Below, one piece after another: positions 54,501 to 55,635 of a DNA stretch of 55,635 nucleotides (positions are counted from its first letter, which is position 1; every line of letters starts with the position of its first letter). This DNA is from Chlorobiaceae bacterium (GTDB lineage: Bacteria > Bacteroidota > Chlorobiia > Chlorobiales > Chlorobiaceae): positions 1 to 55,635 of the forward strand of contig JAAXVR010000019.1 of the NCBI GenBank assembly GCA_013335405.1, written 5' to 3'. Position numbers and translations under genes: made by a program. The notes under the pieces are model-generated. The model was not told the origin of the DNA. It ran no database searches and worked only from the letters and a program-made list of their open reading frames with translations.

Positions 54501-55395
54501 CATGCAGCTCAGCCCGATTTTCCGGGACGCTTTCGGCGTACTCATGGATCAGCTTGACAGGCTTGTCAAGGATGCGGCCAAAGTCGATGAGCCGGAGGAG
54601 ATGAACTATATCAGGAAGCATGTGAACGAAGCGCTTGCAACGGGAGTCTCTTTCGAAAGCGCGACGTCCCGCCAGTTCACCCAGCCTCCAGGAGCTTACG
54701 GCACCTATGTCGACGACATGATCGAGGATTCGGCATGGGAGTCGGATAACGACCTCGACGACCTCTTCATCCGCCGCAACAGCAATGCATATGGCGGCAA
54801 CAGGAAAGGCGAGAAGGAAACCGATATCCTCAAGAGCCTGCTCAGCTCTGTCGACCGCGTCGTGCACCAGGTTGACTCGACCGAGTTCGGCATTTCGGAC
54901 ATCGACCACTACTTCTCCTCTTCGGGCTCTCTGCAGCTTGCCGCCCGGAGGCGCAACACGAGGGTGAGCGACGTCAAGCTCAACTACGTGGAATCGTTCA
55001 CATCTGATATCAAGGTCGACGACGCGGAAAAATCACTGCGTGTCGAGTACCGCTCGAAGCTGCTCAACCCCAAATGGTTCGAGGGCATGCTCAAACACGG
55101 CCACAGCGGTGCTGCAGAGATCAGCAACCGTGTTACCTACATGCTTGGCTGGGATGCGGTCACCAAGAGTGTCGACGACTGGGTGTACAAGAAAACAGCG
55201 GAAACCTACGCACTCGATCCGGAAATGAGGGAGAGGCTGGCTACTCTCAACCCGCAGGCGATCAAGAATATCGTGGGGCGTATGCTTGAGGCGCATGGCC
55301 GTGGCATGTGGAAAGCTGACGATAGCATGATCAACGAACTCCAGGAGATCTATGCCGATCTCGAGGACAGGCTCGAAGGCCTGACGGATGAATGA
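51568..55395 (+). CDS. bchT: Magnesium chelatase subunit H family (probable BchT paralog)
   Basis: A 1275-residue CobN/BchH-type protein, full length for the family. It begins with the N-terminal DUF3479 region (MSTRRKIAAIVGLEQYNAGL) and contains HVGMHGSVEWMPGLPTGLTG, the conserved H-x-G-x-H-G-x-x-E-W metal/porphyrin motif, and LPSGRNIHSIDPWRIPS, all standard for BchH/ChlH/CobN. It binds protoporphyrin IX and Mg2+. Green sulfur bacteria have three paralogs (BchH, BchS, BchT); in Chlorobaculum tepidum the copy next to bchI-bchD is, as I recall, BchT, hence the symbol. The family is certain, the paralog name is by synteny only. A terminator follows 31 bp after the stop. Confidence 0.92.
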   Translation: MSTRRKIAAIVGLEQYNAGLWKKIKTLLENEAQLTQLSDIDLEKQTPEAAQAIQDADCVFMSMIQFKDQVDWFKEQLEKGSDNKTVFIFESMPEAMALTKVGNYVAGDGKAGMPDMVKKVAKMLVKGRDEDALYGYMKLMKIMRTILPLVPNKAKDFKNWLTVYSYWMQPTAENIANMFRLILREYYNEPLTVGPIVDVPNMGLYHPDAPDYFKDVKSYKNWMKRRGVNLDKGQKIGLLFFRKHLIQEKTYIDNTIRVLEKHGINMFPAFVMGVEGHVLVRDWLLREKLDMLVNMMGFGLVGGPAGSTKPGTASEAREEIMAKLDAPYIIAQPLLTQEFDSWQDVGVSPMQITFTYSIPEMDGATSPVILGALRDGRIETVPERLERLAGVIKQFLRLRQAPNRDKKLAFVVYDYPPGLGKKASAALLDVPKTLFAILQRLKKEGYNVGQLPESSDALFAALDRATDHQIQVNKHEAPTVSYDKFKELTSSRERERIEDRWQKFPGEIVPMGDQEVFIGGVKFGNIFIGVQPRMGVQGDPMRLLFDKANTPHHQYISFYRWISREYNAHALIHVGMHGSVEWMPGLPTGLTGDCWPDALLGETPHFYIYPVNNPSESSIAKRRGFATMVSHVVPPLSRAGLYKELPALKDLLTDFRERFLSVSAELQSESSGVEEAIMDKAELLNLTDDCPKIEGEPFGEYVSRLYSYVAELENRLISNSLHVFGEASPLESQVITVTETLKNRGEDGKTLPGVLMACSGRNGHYRSYEELLAQSRKGDEEAIRFREWVEHACRDFVEQVFFDRKNAAGVFASITGGTQIPSDAMPLLDKLTQEGAQLLYALRDNNSEMDALVKVLGGGYIPSGPGGDLVRDGVHVLPSGRNIHSIDPWRIPSELAFKRGTLIADSIIKKHRDENDGQYPETIAQVLWGLDTIKTKGEAVAVAIRLAGGEPAYDGSGKISHYRLVPLDKLKRPRIDVLMQLSPIFRDAFGVLMDQLDRLVKDAAKVDEPEEMNYIRKHVNEALATGVSFESATSRQFTQPPGAYGTYVDDMIEDSAWESDNDLDDLFIRRNSNAYGGNRKGEKETDILKSLLSSVDRVVHQVDSTEFGISDIDHYFSSSGSLQLAARRRNTRVSDVKLNYVESFTSDIKVDDAEKSLRVEYRSKLLNPKWFEGMLKHGHSGAAEISNRVTYMLGWDAVTKSVDDWVYKKTAETYALDPEMRERLATLNPQAIKNIVGRMLEAHGRGMWKADDSMINELQEIYADLEDRLEGLTDE

Positions 55396-55426
55396 GCTTT
55401 TCAGTGAAAAGCCAAGAGCAATGAGA

Positions 55427-55454
55427 AGAGCCCCGGTGACGGGGCTCTTTTTTT
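55427..55454 (+). terminator. Strong rho-independent terminator of the bch block
   Basis: AGAGCCCC (55427-55434) and GGGGCTCT (55441-55448) form an 8-bp GC-rich stem with a 6-base loop, followed by a run of T residues. It closes the bchI-bchD-bchT transcription unit. Confidence 0.93.
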
Positions 55455-55460
55455 CGTACT

Positions 55461-55495
55461 GGGGACTGGGGACTGGGGACTGGGGACTGGGGACT
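55461..55495. repeat. Tandem heptanucleotide repeat (GGGGACT)5
   Basis: Five exact copies of GGGGACT directly follow the terminator. Such runs are prone to slippage and are often variable between strains. Non-coding. Confidence 0.95.
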
Positions 55496-55519
55496 GGGCA
55501 AGCCCAGAAGGGGCGGTAT

Positions 55520-55600
55520 ATGGGCAGCCCGGGGTGAAACCCCGGGTAAAGGATTAAAAAATATGGGTTTCAACTCCGAAGGAGCAGCATGTCGTGACTA
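55520..55600. repeat. REP-like intergenic element
   Basis: It contains the hairpin CCCGGGG-TGAAA-CCCCGGG (55528-55546), then an A-rich segment and GGGTTTCAACTCCGAAGGAG followed by CATGTCGTGA. This pattern recalls short elements repeated between genes in many bacteria, Chlorobi included. No other copy is in this window, so its repeat nature rests on memory. Confidence 0.5.
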
Positions 55601-55605
55601 TCTTT

Positions 55606-55635
55606 CCCACATCCCACATCCCACATCCCACATCC
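55606..55635. repeat. Tandem heptanucleotide repeat (CCCACAT)n, cut by window end
   Basis: At least four copies of CCCACAT run to the last base of the window. The full length is unknown. It is a different unit from the GGGGACT run 110 bp before it but has the same 7-bp period. Confidence 0.9.

Noticed and set aside
1-55635. CRISPR array, tRNA or rRNA genes, insertion sequences
   Set aside because: No regularly spaced repeats of CRISPR type, no tRNA cloverleaf signature and no transposase frame were found when reading the gaps.

Overview
The window looks like chromosome from a green sulfur bacterium (Chlorobiaceae, Chlorobium-like). The strongest evidence is the gene block at the right end: magnesium chelatase genes bchI and bchD, which overlap by one base, followed by a BchH-family large subunit. 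As I recall, this is the order seen in Chlorobaculum tepidum, where the H-type gene next to bchI-bchD is the paralog bchT. Weak Shine-Dalgarno sites and many lone conserved-hypothetical genes also fit. No rRNA, tRNA, CRISPR array or intact transposon was found.

Left accessory part (1-9700). A defence/stress island holds a GNAT toxin with a DUF1778 antitoxin (overlapping ATGA) and a class II Fic protein. It is flanked by two direct copies of a ~350-bp segment; the right copy carries a frameshifted fragment of the toxin gene. Then come a PH-domain membrane protein with a DUF389 membrane protein, a nitroreductase, a radical-SAM protein of biotin-synthase type (a BciD-like role in bacteriochlorophyll e synthesis is possible but unproven), small membrane proteins including a 49-aa lmo0937-type protein, and a decayed DinB/DUF1572-like gene.

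Middle (9700-31000). Mostly single genes: DUF2239, an Old-Yellow-Enzyme homolog whose 3' end forms an 18-bp perfect hairpin, a UbiA prenyltransferase, an alpha/beta hydrolase and DUF1801. Next is a compact operon of cytochrome c, a DUF4405 membrane protein, a PAS histidine kinase and an NtrC-type regulator. A sigma-54 promoter (16175-16190) and a twin CCATATGG palindrome (16048-16089) precede it, so the operon may be driven by its own regulator. CsgG-like, methylglyoxal synthase, YjdM, peroxiredoxin, a second UbiA-like protein, DUF2892 and an SdiA-regulated-type protein follow. A 916-aa exported protein then joins a kinase-like catalytic core to an outer-membrane barrel.

Signalling part (30200-39700). 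A membrane class III nucleotide cyclase converges, with 17 bp of overlap, on a gene fusing an HD phosphohydrolase to a Pycsar-type membrane effector (DUF5706/PycTM). This is the best candidate for an undescribed system here. A PAP2 phosphatase, a dicarboxylate symporter, a three-gene phosphorelay cluster (REC, REC, REC-PAS-kinase) and a uridine-kinase-like P-loop protein follow.

Right part (39800-55635). Housekeeping genes (ABC-F, AlkD-like, prolyl oligopeptidase, FMN reductase, RluD-type pseudouridine synthase, dihydrolipoamide dehydrogenase) lead to the magnesium chelatase block. The block has an AT-rich palindrome upstream, a long hairpin between bchD and the H-subunit gene, and a strong terminator at its end. 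Beyond the terminator are two heptanucleotide tandem repeats and a REP-like element.
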